Assembly (NCBI RefSeq): GCF_024323335.1
Contig: NC_066582.1
Span: forward strand, 185,970,973 to 186,034,972
DNA from: Lathyrus oleraceus
Taxonomy: Eukaryota > Streptophyta > Magnoliopsida > Fabales > Fabaceae
DNA length: 64,000 bases
Direction of reading: 5' to 3'
Shown in pieces: positions 21,813 to 33,520 of this stretch. Under the pieces are notes generated by a model. That model saw nothing but the letters and a program-made list of their open reading frames with translations, made no database searches and had not been told where the DNA came from. The translations under genes were made by a program, and so were the position numbers. The stretch's first letter is position 1, and every line of letters begins with the position of its first letter.

Positions 21813-22990
21813 TGAAATTCTGGTATCAGATATAAGATGTCGAAGGTAATGTCACGACACTAATATCTGTTAACACACATAGGATAAAGATACAGAATGG
21901 TAAAGCAAATGACACAAGCAATTGTTAACCCAGTTCGGTGCAACTCACCTACGTCTGGGGGCTACCAAGCCAGGAAGGAAATTCACTAAAATAGAATTAG
22001 TTCAAAGACTCTCCGTACACTTCAACAAGTTACAGTATTTCTCACCTAATCTCTACCCGTGCAATTTCTACCTAAGCACTCTTAGATATGAGAACCCACT
22101 CACTTCCCTACAATCACACCTGTGATCTTAAACAACAATTCCTTGAGAAAAGAACACACTATTCAATAACACACTCTTGATTTTACTTCACAGTTTCAAT
22201 CAAGAAGACACATTCTTGATCTTGCTTCACAACTTTGATCAAGAAGACACACACTCTTGCTTAACAGCTTCAGAGTGACAAATTACAACCACAAATCAGT
22301 CCAATTCAATCATCATTGGATGACTTGAATGGCTTACAAGTCTCACGACTAAACAGACACAAACCCTAGCTCTCTCTCTATATTTCGCTCAGTATTGGTT
22401 GTGTATTCAAACAGGTTTTCTAAGTCCCTTTTTATAGAAGCATCCAGCTGGGCTTGGACATCTTGAAAACCCTAAATCTATTTTCCAATCAAATCTTTTT
22501 ATAACAGCTGGTTAGATCTCCTTGGAAAATAAGTAAATCTGGTTGTAATCCATGATTGAATGCGCCAGCTAATCAGATCTTCAATCATACAAAGATTGCC
22601 ATTAATTGTGCAATCACAAAACACCAGACATTCATATTGAATGTTCTGTGTACAGGATGTCATGACATCGGGTCTGACATCCTGGAAAAATCCTGCATAC
22701 TCCAATAATTCCTTTTATCACTTCCAGCAGGTACAACCATATCAGATGCCATGACCTTGTGTATGACATCTGAAATAATCCTGCTTGAACATGTCTTTCA
22801 TTTAAGTTCCAGCAGGTACATCCAATATCAGAAGCCATGGCATTGTATGTGGCATTCTGAAACAATCCTGCATGAACATGTTCTTGAACTTCAGCAGGTA
22901 CATAGGATATCTCATGTTAAGACATCACACATAACATCTTGTGAACATTCTTTGTTTTACCAAAATTGCTGCCAACACTTAGAATCAACA
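21813..22990 (-). repeat. Element B 5' LTR
   Basis: 1,178 bp, the same length as the other copy. TATAAAAAG (minus strand) at 22428-22436. Followed on the plus strand by the target duplication GTTTG. Confidence 0.93.
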
Positions 22991-25612
22991 GTTTGGTGAC
23001 TTTATCCTCCCCAATAATTCTTCATTCATCCCCAGCACGGTTGATGAGTTGTTGCCTAAGAAGTATATCATCCCCAACTGAGCTGATGATTTGTTCCCTT
23101 TACAATTCATCTTTCCTCAGATGAGTTGTTCATGTTTTTGCATTCCCCGGTTTGTGACTTGGTGAATGAACCCTGGATTATCTTAGAACCTTTATTTGGT
23201 CCCCGAGATCCCCAACGCATTTATTGGTGTGTTGCATAGCCGTGATAGTTTCTCCCATGCGTGAGTCTGCATATCCAGTTGATATTTTGGTACCTTGGAA
23301 TGAGTTTATTTCTCAATTTACAAGAAGAGTCTGATGACTATTTGCTTTCTTTCTGAGGAAGTTTTTGTTGATCTGTGTATCCTCCTGTGGCCTTTGATTT
23401 TTCCTGGAAGATCGTTGTATCCCCAATGAAGCCCCACAGAGATATTTTTGGGATGGAATCCCCAATAGAGCGCCTGGTTCTCCTCACTCAGAGTTTTACC
23501 TCTTGTTGTAACTTGAGACCCCAGCGGACTTCCATTTTATAATAGAAGCTCTTCCCCCATTAGTGTTTGGTTCTGAGCACTATTGATGATGTCCCCTGCA
23601 AGGTTGTCTCCCAATTGATATGGTGTTGACTTAAAATTCCCCACAACATTGACTTGTCAAGATCCTCAGCAGATCCCTCTTTATCCTCGGTATTTAGGGT
23701 TGGATGCATGTTCTTCATGCCTTTCCCCAGCCAGGGTTGAATTCATCTTGCAGTTAGGATTTTATATCCTTGATGACTTATTTTCATCCCTAGCAGGTTC
23801 TCCAGTTGGTGTTCCCATCTTATCGAGATTAATCGAGCATCTAGTTGTGATGATTCAAAGCTTCGTTATTTGTATCCTTTGTGCTCGTTTGTCAGCATAA
23901 TCATATACATACTCATGCATATACATGCATAAAACACAACATCAGATATTTCATTGTGCATTTTTATCACATTTGATCTTTCTTTTGATCCCCTGCTTTG
24001 GTGATATTATTTCCCCATGCAGATTCAGTGTGTCTGTCCTCCTTCAATTGTAGAGTGTCAGCCCCTTTAAGCAGAAAAAGTTTATTTTTCCTCTTTCCCC
24101 ACTGAGTTATCACCTCGTGGGCGATTATTATTTCAGTTTCCTCCCCACTTTATTATCTGGATGGAACCATTCCCCTTGACTTATATCCTCATTGGGTTGA
24201 GTCTTGTTTGACCATTTTTTTCTTTCTATTTCTTATCTAGATAGATCTTTTGGTCCTCGAGAGTTTATTATCCAGTAATTGGTAATATTCTTATTGATGT
24301 TGAGTATTTTACCTGTGTTAATTTACCCAATAACTGGTAAAAGGTAAATTACTTCTTTGACTTTTCTCCAGCGATTTCGTTTTTTGTCTCCCCGACAAGC
24401 CTATCCTTTATATGTTCATCTTAATCGATGACAGATATTCTTATTCTTTGGTATTCTACCCAGTAGAAAGGTATTTGTAATTCCTACTTTCTCCAGAAGA
24501 GCTATCCTTGATATGTTCATCTTAACCGGTGACACATTGTCTCTTTCTTCGATATTCTACCCAGTAACTAGTAGTTGTGATTCCTATTTGTGGTATTTTG
24601 CCCAATAAATGGTAGATATAAATCCTATTCTACCTTCTGAGTGTATCCTTGATATGTTCACTTTAACCGGTGACAGATTTTCTCTTTCTTCGATCTTCTA
24701 TCCCCACAGATAGTTGTAAATCCTATTTTTCGCAGCAGTTTATCCTTGATACATTCACTTTAATCAGTGATGGATATTCTTCCCTTTGAGTTTATCCTTG
24801 ATATGTTCACTTTAATCAGTGATGGATATTCTTCCCTTTGAGTTTATCCTTGATATGTTCACTTTAACCGGTGACAGATACTCTCTCTTTGGTCTTCTGC
24901 CCAGTAACAGGTAGTTGTAAATCCTATTTGGCTTTTTTTCCCCAGTAGGTTATTCTTACCCAGTAACCGGTAATGAATATGCCTCATTTTTCTCAGCGAG
25001 TCATCCTTGATATGTTTACCCTAACTGGTAACAAATGTCTCTATGTCCTAATAGGTAGTAGATAATATATCTCTTTTACTTCTATGTTGAAGTTCTTCTT
25101 CCCCAGTTGAGTTTGGTTTCGTATTTCTTTGATAAATTGAATTCCCTTTTGCGTTTGAATATTTCAGCTTTGTTCTGATTTATGCATTTCCCCAGCGGGT
25201 GTTTCTTACTGTATTGGTGTTATCCCGATACATGCAGATTTCTTTTTTTTCCCCAACCGAGTATTTCCATTGATTTATTTTCATGGAAAATCCCCTCGTG
25301 TCTCCAGCGGTTTTTAAGATGTAGCATGGCCTACATATAGCTTTTATCCCCAGATTCTCTATCTCCCTAGTGAGTTTTCCTTATGGAATGCATTGTGCTC
25401 TTGTGGACTTTTAGTCTCTCCAGATTCTTTTCCTTCGTGGAAATATATATTCTCCGCAAAGATTATTTTTGCATACATATCATATGCATCATGAGGTCTC
25501 TTAGGGACCAAAATTTGTTTCTTGATGTTGTTATTTAAGTCCATTATGTTGAGTTAATACGAGGATTTTAACCTTCACATCCTCAACTAGAATGTCCTTA
25601 AATATGGGCAAC
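22991..25612 (+). other. Ogre 3' non-coding region, right part
   Basis: 2.6 kb without a long ORF, rich in 'ccccag'/'tcccca' motifs. It connects to 14997 when element B is removed and runs up to the LTR start. Such a long region between pol and 3' LTR is typical of Ogre. A block of diverged repeats occupies 24401-25040. Confidence 0.75.
24401..25040 (+). repeat. Diverged tandem motif in Ogre 3' region
   Basis: Seven copies of 'tatccttgatatgttcactt' followed by 'taaccggtgacagatattct', or a close variant. They start near 24402, 24502, 24643, 24741, 24793, 24844 and 25002. Spacing is irregular (about 51-158 bp), but the copies at 24793 and 24844 form a clean 51-bp unit. 'cccagtaac.ggtag' modules lie between them. 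Confidence 0.75.
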
Positions 25613-28600
25613 TGTAAGACCCCAATTTTGACCCTAAGATCCCTCATGTTATCTCATCATTTTCACCGGCTTTGGGATCACACCTTGGCATCCTCCTTAT
25701 CCCTCATACATTGGGTTTGCATTGGGAGAGATCACAAAACACTTTTGATTGTATCATACTTTGTTTTTATTTGTTTACTAACCAAAATACCAAAAAATAT
25801 GTGTATGTGTAGCTTTATTTCTTTTGTAGGTAGTGTGTGTGTCCACTTGTGCCTCATCAAGCTCACAACTAGGGTTTGAGATCCTCAATGTAAGAGATAA
25901 ATCAAGGAAAGGTCCAAAATGGTTCTAGTTATCATATATGGATCCCCATGTTCTTCATTTATCATTTTGATCAAGAAATTATCAAGAGTTTGAAGCTTGT
26001 TTGCCTTGGAAGCCCTAATTCATCTGGGTATCTTGTATGACTTCCTCAGTAAGTTTCTTCATCATTTGGTCAAAGATATCAAGGGATACTAAGTTATACA
26101 TCATCTAAAGCATATATGATCCTCCATGAGCCCCAAAGATCAAAGTAACTTCAAGTTTTCAAGTTTGTTCAAGGAGGTTGACCAGAGAAAGTCAACTAGT
26201 CAAATCTAGGGTTCCCTAGACCTTATCTCCTACAATTTTTGTCATATGAAAATGATTCCAATATAAAAGTTACTCTTTATGAAATTCCAAACAACTTTCA
26301 AGTTGATATCAAAAGGTAATTTTTCTTGGAAAGTCATTTTTTATGGTGAAAGATTATAGGCCATTTTGTTTGTGCCCTAATTAGGAGGTCAACTTCCAAG
26401 GACCATAACTTGCTCAAGTTTTATGATATGAAAGACATACAAGTTTCATAATCAATTTAAATATGTCTTCTCCAAATTTTATTCTTTGAGAAATGTCAAA
26501 TTCTACTTGCAAAGGCATGTGCCAAGGGGAAACATTATAGGTCATTTTGGGCCATTACCATTGAACAAGCAATTTTCCTCAACTTCTAAAATCCATAACT
26601 CCCTCATGACATATCCAAATGGTGTCAAATTTGTGACCAAATTTAATAGGAATTAAATAGATACAACTTTGGTGAAGGAGACATTTTCATTTGAAGCTCA
26701 TAGCAAAAGTCATTCATTGTGGAAGAAGTGGTCATTTGACTTTTAACTTAGAAAATTTTCAATTATGTTTGATTTCTCCAACTTCCACCTTAAAATTCAC
26801 CTTGGTCCAGGTACCAAATGAAAAATTCTACAACATCAAAGTTGTTCCCCTTCATGTCACCTTTCTAAAGAGTCTAAGATCACTTCATTTGGACAAGAAT
26901 TAAGGGACTTGCGAATGGGTTCTTCTCATGGCTTGTTTTGGCAACTTTTGAATTCAATTTCCAATTAACTTTGCATGGCTCCATGTTATGACATCAGTAG
27001 CATTTGTGAATGCATTTGGACTCACTGCCATCATTATTTTGGGCCCAAAGCATGCCCATGCCCCCATGCACATAAGTTGCTATTTTTGGTTCAAATTTTG
27101 GAAGGTGTGGAAATCACATTGCAATGCCTATATAATGAACTCATTGGCCTCAGATTGAAGGGGACCTTTTGCCCAAGCCTTGCCAAGAAATCTCAGAACC
27201 TCATTCCATAAAATACCTTGAGGATTTCATTGAAATCGAGCTTCTAGTTCAATTTTTTTGTGAACTAGAACTCCAAGGATTCATAGCCATTTTCATCTCA
27301 ATCATCTAATGCAAGCAAGAGGAGGAAGAACCAAGTGGAATTGCATCGAGATCAATCCAAATCACTGCAACCCGAAGGTGATTTTTCCATATTTTCAAGC
27401 CTTCGATTCTCTCCCATTTCTCTATAATTCTACTTGTTTATTGGTTATCTGAAGTTCTACCAATGTAGGCAACAAGATTGAGTTGCTTTGAGGTCAAATC
27501 GAAGCAACTCAAATCGTGTACCTCAAAATTTAATTCCTTGTATCTTTCAATATACTTAGAATTAGGAGAAATTGAGGTTAGATTCGAGCTCCTGAGCATT
27601 TTTTTCTTTAAAATAGTGTATGCACTTTTTATTTTGGTGAACTTTTGTGGTAGACCAGTCCGATGAGGTCCACCGGAGAAGATGACCGGAGTTAGGGCTC
27701 CGGTGGTGAGTTGACTTCCTCTCATCCATCTGATCTTGGTCCAAGGATCAAATATGAGCCATCATTTCTAATTACCATGCGCGTTGACTAAAGACTATGG
27801 AGGATAGCGCGCGTGGCCATCAAATTTGCCACCTCAACTAATGAGGGAGATATGATGACCCTTGTTTTTTTGAATTTCTTTTTAATTTCTGATTTTATGT
27901 TTAATCCTTTTTTTTGTTTAGTTCATATTAATTTCATTTTTAATCCAAAAAATATGGGACTTTCACCAAAAATCTTTAAATATTTTCCTCTTCTATAGTT
28001 TGAATTAAAATCATTTTTTTGGATTAATTTTGATATTTTTCATGAATTAAATAATTTTTAACTTGTTTTTAGATATTTTAAAATACTTCTGACTTTCCAA
28101 AAATTGTGAATTTTTTTGTCTAAGGTCCTTTGACCTTGTTTGACCTAGGATAAATCCCTTGGCCATTTATTTGGTGTTTTAAAGGGATTTTAGGTTTTGT
28201 ACATTTAAAAATGAATTTTAATTCATTTTTAATTCTAATTTTATTTGAATAATTGTTTAAAAATTATGTTGAGCTATTTAATTGGTCTTGTGATGTTTGA
28301 CTTTCTGTTTGACCTTGATCATGGTTGATTTGACTTTTGTTTGACCAATACTATTGAATTTAGGAGATTGATGAAATGTACATTTCATCTTCGAATATGA
28401 ATGGATAATATTGATCAAATGAAATTCCTCATATGATCAATTTGGTTTCTATTTCCCCTCCCCTCTTCATCTTCATCCCTATTCTTCCCCAATCCATCAT
28501 TGACCAATGAATTCTCTTCATGTCAAATACTAGTTGATTCATTATGACCTCGTGTCAGGTGAATCAACATGAGCCTGACTGAGATAGGTCCCTCCCATTT

Positions 28601-30383
28601 TTTTAGTGTGTGATATGTTTTAGGAGTTTGGTTCTTTGTACCAAATCTCTAACATGCATTAACACCTATATTTTTATTGCTCGATCTCAGATAGTTGTGA
28701 CTTCTACATAAGTCCAATTATAATTGCTTAACATAGAGCTGAAATTGACCAAAAAGGCATAGCATTCTTGTAAGTGAGATTGTAAGTCTCCTACTCTTCA
28801 TGGCATTGTGTGGAAACTTGACCTTTTTTTCTTTCATGAGAGCTAGTGACATACTTGTTGATTTATCCAAGTTGGAACCCTTCTCATGGATGATGTCTTG
28901 GTTCAAGAATTCATACTTGTGAATGAATGGTTGGGTGTTCTCCAAGAATGACTTAACTAATTGAAACTCTTCACTAACATTTGACTAACACTTTATTAAT
29001 GTTGATTTAATTTCAAGTCATTTGCTTAATGCACTTTAAATTTCAGTACCTTTATGATTCATCTGCCATTTACATTTCATGCAACTTGTTTATGTTTTAG
29101 TCCTTTTCACTTTGCTCATTTGAGCCATATCTTGTGATTGTATATATTGTTTGTTGGTTTTGTTTTTGCTTGTGGTCTTAGGACCTTAAGACACCTAATA
29201 ACAACAAAAACCCTAAAAAATATGTTGGTGGACTGTTGAACTTGATCTGAACTTTTGGACTTTGGATAAGCAACTTCCCTATGCTTTGAGGACTTGGCCA
29301 ATGCCACTATCTGAGACTGAGTTATCCTTGCCTGTGATTTCCATCTATTGAATACCTTGGTCTTTGATTCATCTGTCACTTTGTCTCTGTGCTTAATTGT
29401 TATGTTGATATTATTGTTGATGTCTGATGATTGTTCTGAGTTGATCAAGGAATATTTTCATTTGGTACATTGGAAGATATTGAAGACTACTAGCTATTGG
29501 ATTGCTTGCTTGGATATTATGGATATCTTTATTTGATGCCTTGGTCTTCATATGGTTTTATTGGATAATGCTTATGTTGTTGCTTGCTAAAGTCCAAAGG
29601 AAAATGGGTTTCTATATGACATTCTTGTCTATTGGATTGCATCCCATTGGTCAGATCTTTTCAATCCTTAACTTTTAATTTTTGTCTAGTGTAGTCTCTT
29701 CATCTCCTCCCACTTCTTAAATTTCAAAATCTCTCCCCCTTTTCAAAACATTCTTTGTTTGTGTTTTCAACTTAGACATGTTTTAATGATTAGAAACTTT
29801 GGCCTTATGCCATTGGACTTTTCAAACTTTTTCTTAATCAAACTTGTGAATGAATCTAACCATATTGACTTTAATTTCAAAAAGACAAAAAGAACTAACA
29901 AACCCATTCAAATATTTGGCTTTTTATGCCTTTTCTTGTTAAACTTTTGATTAAAACCAACTCACCAACTTCTTTGAAATTTTTACCACGAACTACGAGG
30001 TTTTGATCCCTCATTTTTATGTTGGTACGTAGGCATAAGACCGAAGGTATTGTCAAACACAAAAATATAATTAATGAATTATTTTCTCATTCCCCCACTC
30101 TATATTTTATCAAACATCATTTTAACCAAATCACTTGCACACAAAAAAGGGCTCCCTAGAAGTACCTAGGACACTTTGGGTGATAATACTTTCCCTCTGT
30201 GTAACCAACCCCCTTACCTGTAATCTCTGACATTTTATTAGTTTTGATTTGAAAACTTCTTATCTTTGGGTTTTGTTCGTACTTTTCCCATTTCCTTTGG
30301 AAACAAAAAAAACGCGGTGACGACTCTGGTTTTATTGGCGTCAAGTTTATCCATAGCTTAATGGTCATGAATTTACCGCTACA
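25613..30383 (+). repeat. Ogre 3' LTR (4.77 kb)
   Basis: Starts TGTAAGACCCCAATTTTGAC and ends TTTACCGCTACA. Its last 300 bp are closely matched in reverse orientation by 56498-56800, which in that place is followed by a primer site, so both LTR ends are defined by comparison. The length fits Ogre LTRs (several kb). No ORF in it is credible. Sequence right after (AGACC) is not a primer site, so this is a 3' LTR. Confidence 0.85.
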
Positions 30384-30394
30384 AGACCCAAACA

Positions 30395-31077
30395 TGAATT
30401 CTAACAGTGAATTATATCATCATAATCATCAACACATACAATTGAAATTCAAATCATGGCATGTAAAAAAATAGAATTATCATTACTTTTCTTCAACCTG
30501 CATCATAATTCAAAGGAAGAACAAACCCTAGAGGAAGTTAAGGGTCCCTCCACTCCACCTTTCACACATATACCTATTATTGAGAATAATCCCCCCTTAC
30601 CTCAATTCTTAGCAGAAAATTATGGTTTTGTTGATACGTTCTTCCCTCATAATCCCCCTTTATTTCTCTTTTCCCAAGTTTGTACGATCTGACAAAAACT
30701 CTAACCTAGACTATTTTAAACTTAAATAGTTTGGTTTCCATCTTTTTATAATTACAACTTAACCCCACTACTAATTTCCTCTTACTCCTTGCTCCCTCCT
30801 ATTCCCTTAAATTTCCATTTTTGGCCCAAAGTCTCTATTTTTCTCAATTAATTAAATAATCAAATAAATCATTGTTATCTTAATTATCTAAAATGCCGCT
30901 AAATTATTATAGGTTAATCTTATTGCCATAGCCCCTTAATTATTCTCCCATCTTAAGGACACACACCATATAATTCTATTTATTTTAATTAAATAAAATA
31001 CTCAAGAATTACACAAACATACAGAGATTTATAATAATTTAATTAATTCAGACAAAAATAATAACCGGGGTGTTACA
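30395..31077 (-). mobile_element. Lone gypsy-type LTR, minus strand
   Basis: On the minus strand it begins TGTAACACCCCGGTTATT at 31077, a common start for LTRs of several Ty3/gypsy lineages. The other end is near 30395 but not fixed, because no second copy or matching target duplication is seen (AAACA against AAAAT). AT-rich, no gene. It may be a solo LTR or a fragment. Confidence 0.5.
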
Positions 31078-32790
31078 AAAATCATTGAAAAACCTATTGC
31101 TAAGACTATTTGCAATTCCCTATGTGCTACTTATGAAGGAAATCAACAAGTTCATGAAGCTAAGGCTAACCTTCTGATTCAGCATTATGAGATGTTCAGA
31201 ATGAAGGAGGATGAAGACTTTGAAACCATGTTCTTTAGGTTTCAAGTTCTGAATAAGAGCTACACTATGTCTGATCATGTCAAGAAAATTCTTAGTAATC
31301 TTCCTTTCAGATACATACCTAAGTTGATAGCCATACAAGACGCCAAAGACTTGAACATATTAAGTCTTGAATGTCTAGTCAATAATCTTCAAAGCCATGA
31401 TATGGAGCTCGATGGAGATGAACCTGTAAGAAAGTCAAAGACTGTAGCTCTTAAATTTGTTGCCAAAGCTGCCAAGGATCCTCAAGTCTAGGAGTTTGAA
31501 GAAACTTCTCAAGCAGAAGGTTCTAAAGATGACTCAGATGATGAGGAAATGGCCTTCATCATTAGAAGATTTCAACATCTAGCCAAGAAGAACAATAGAT
31601 TCTCTGGCAGAAGTAGTGGCTTTAGAGAATCTGGATCCAGTGAAAAAAGGACAAGCCAAATAAGGGAAGCTTTTAGAAGCATATCTTCAATAACAGATTC
31701 AAGAAAAGTCTCATGGCAAAAAGGGATGAACTTGAAAATGCTAAAGACTCTGAAAATGATGAAGAACAAGCCAACCTTGCATTGATGGCTCTTAAATCTT
31801 CTGAAGCGCAATTAGACTCAGATTTTGGCTCAGAGTCTGTGGAAGAGGATGAGGTATTTTCTAAACTATCTTGTTATGATTTAATTTCTTTTATTTCTTT
31901 TATTCAAAAGCTTGTGGTAAGATGTCAAGAGAAAGCCGGACACATGAAAAATACTTAAAAAGCAATATGATCTTTTGAAAAATGAGCTAAAGTCTGTTCA
32001 AAACCAAAATGAAGCTCCAGAGAAAGATCATATTGCTCTAGTTAAGAAAGTGTATGACAAACCTCTTAATGAGCATGAAATGGATCTTCAAGAATTTCTC
32101 ATAAATGGCTTCAATAGAACTAAACATGCTTCCATGATTTATAGAGTAAGTAGAAGTAATGAGGAAGGTCTGGGTTACTTATAAAAAAAGTTAATCCAAT
32201 GTTTGAGACCTTGAGTAAACCAACAAGCCCTTCCTCCTAAAGCTCTACTTAGAAAGGGCTTGAATCTTATTTTGTACCTGTTGTTGAAAATGCAAAGGTT
32301 TTGATTCAGTTAGAATCTAAAGCTGTTGAGTCAAGGGCTCTAAAGAAACCAGGGCCTAAGAATCTAAATTCAAAGGTTCTAAGGAAGCCAAAACCTAAGA
32401 TATCAAAAACTAAGGTTCTGAAAGACTCAAAATTTAAGGTTAAGATTCATTTAAGACAATAAACTTTTAAATCAAATGTCTTGAGTAATCCTAAACCTCA
32501 TCAAATGAAAGCAAAGGTATAAAACAAAAGGAAGCTTGTCAGAACTAACCATAAATGACCCATAAGATTACAGGTACCTAAATTTCGAATTGTCTTTGCT
32601 GCAGATATGTTTCAAGGGAGAAGCAAAGAAGCAACCACGGTACCTGGACAATGGTTGATCACAACGTATGACAGGAGAAAAAGAGAGGAACGAATCCCCT
32701 TTGAAAGAGGGATGAACTGTGGGATTTAGAGGAAACCAGAAAAGAAAGATCATTTGTATGGGTATTATTGGTAACTCCTCTATTTCAATT
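31078..32790 (+). pseudogene. Decayed SIRE-like gag and protease start (same lineage as element A)
   Basis: The reading starts KPIAKTICNSLCATYEGN and runs through MKEDEDFETMFFRFQVL, SDHVKKILSNLPFRY, LECLVNNLQSHDMELDGDEP and ERRF-like IIRRFQHLAKKNNRF, all close in wording to element A gag. The zinc-knuckle segment is missing between about 31650 and 31710. Further gag C-terminal pieces follow (31713-32184), then VPKFRIVFAADM and, one base further, a protease start of the form PRYLDNG (32638) and GNQKRKI. Stops at 31489, 31956, 32182 and elsewhere, plus frameshifts. No LTR can be assigned. Confidence 0.75.
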
Positions 32791-32793
32791 AAT

Positions 32794-33184
32794 AATGGGC
32801 GAAAAGGATCCGCTTTAAGGATCCATGGAGTATAATCGTCTTAATGGGCGACAATGATTCCTATTGAGGATCCAATGAATATGATCACCCTAGTAGGCGC
32901 CAAGGATACCACTTGAAGATCCATGAAATATAATATCCTCAATGGGCAACAAGGATCCCACTTAAGGATTCAACGAATATGATTTCCTCCATGGGTGAAA
33001 AGGATCCCTTTTAAGAATCATGTGAATATGATCGCCTCGATGGGAGGAAAAGATCACTCTTGAGGATCCAGTGAACATGATCACCTTAATGTGCGACAAT
33101 GATCCCACTTGAGGATCCAGTGAATATTATCGCCTCCAGGGGAGACAATGATCCCATTGAGGATCCGATGAATATGATCGCCTC
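32794..33184 (+). repeat. 49-bp tandem array (8 copies)
   Basis: Eight consecutive 48-49-bp units of the form 'aatgggcgacaaggatccca' + 'cttgaggatccagtgaatat' + 'gatcgcctc'. Each has about 5-12 differences from the consensus. Two BamHI-like GGATCC words occur in many units. It begins immediately after the protease remnant. Confidence 0.88.
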
Positions 33185-33396
33185 AATTGGCGGCCTTCTC
33201 TTGAATATTTAAGTTTCCTGCAAAGAAGGGAATATCCAAACATACAAAATCTAAAATAATAAGAGCGAGGTGTTTCATTAAAAACTCTTTGCCTATGTAA
33301 CATTGTAGAGGGAAAAGAGTGCACCCTAAGAATTAACTTGTTCTTTACAATTGGTAGAGATGCAATACCCGCCTATGAAAATTAATAAAGTAATTC

Positions 33397-33464
<68 letters not shown>
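33397..33464 (+). repeat. (AAT)n microsatellite
   Basis: About 22 uninterrupted AAT/ATA units, followed by 'aaaataaaaatg'. Confidence 0.95.
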
Positions 33465-33466
<2 letters not shown>

Positions 33467-33520
33467 TAAAAATGAACGGTTGTCATGCCGATGTCTTCAG
33501 AGGAGATCCCTTATGGGCAT

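Larger units (their letters stand above)
14998..22990 (-). mobile_element. Element B: SIRE-like Ty1/copia retrotransposon, minus strand
   Basis: 7,993 bp between 1,178-bp LTRs (14998-16175 as 3' LTR, 21813-22990 as 5' LTR) and flanked by GTTTG at 14993-14997 and 22991-22995. It has a primer site, gag, pol and a 3' region, but no ORF2 after pol. LTRs differ at about 23 positions by eye (2.0%), so it is older than A and C. Several stops and frameshifts make it inactive. It sits in the Ogre 3' non-coding region. LTR ends and gag wording show it belongs to the same subfamily as element C. Confidence 0.95.
2156..30383 (+). mobile_element. Ogre-type (Ty3/gypsy, Tat lineage) element, 3' part, host of elements A and B
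   Basis: Composite of Ogre pieces: broken pol at 2162-3462, resuming at 13660-14354 when element A is removed; 3' non-coding DNA at 14355-14997, resuming at 22996 when element B is removed; and a 3' LTR at 25613-30383. Joining across A restores an integrase reading of the type NQIICRYGVPSKIITNN, which confirms that A inserted into this reading frame. Two RNase H-like segments in a row before integrase, and an LTR starting TGTAAGACCCCAATTTTG, are hallmarks of Ogre/Tat elements. The 5' LTR, gag, protease and most of reverse transcriptase are missing, replaced at about 2156 by a SIRE-like LTR. Its own age cannot be estimated because only one LTR is present. Confidence 0.85.

Noticed and set aside
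26691..27211. Two short ORFs in the Ogre LTR (70 and 78 codons)
   Set aside because: They are within a multi-kilobase LTR with no domain resemblance; ORFs this short are expected by chance in AT-rich DNA.
30456..30692. 78-codon ORF (MACKKIELSLLFF...) as a host gene
   Set aside because: It falls inside a gypsy-type LTR, has no recognisable domain and no supporting gene structure.
32794..33184. CRISPR array
   Set aside because: The 49-bp units are contiguous diverged tandem repeats without unique spacers, and the sequence is a plant genome.
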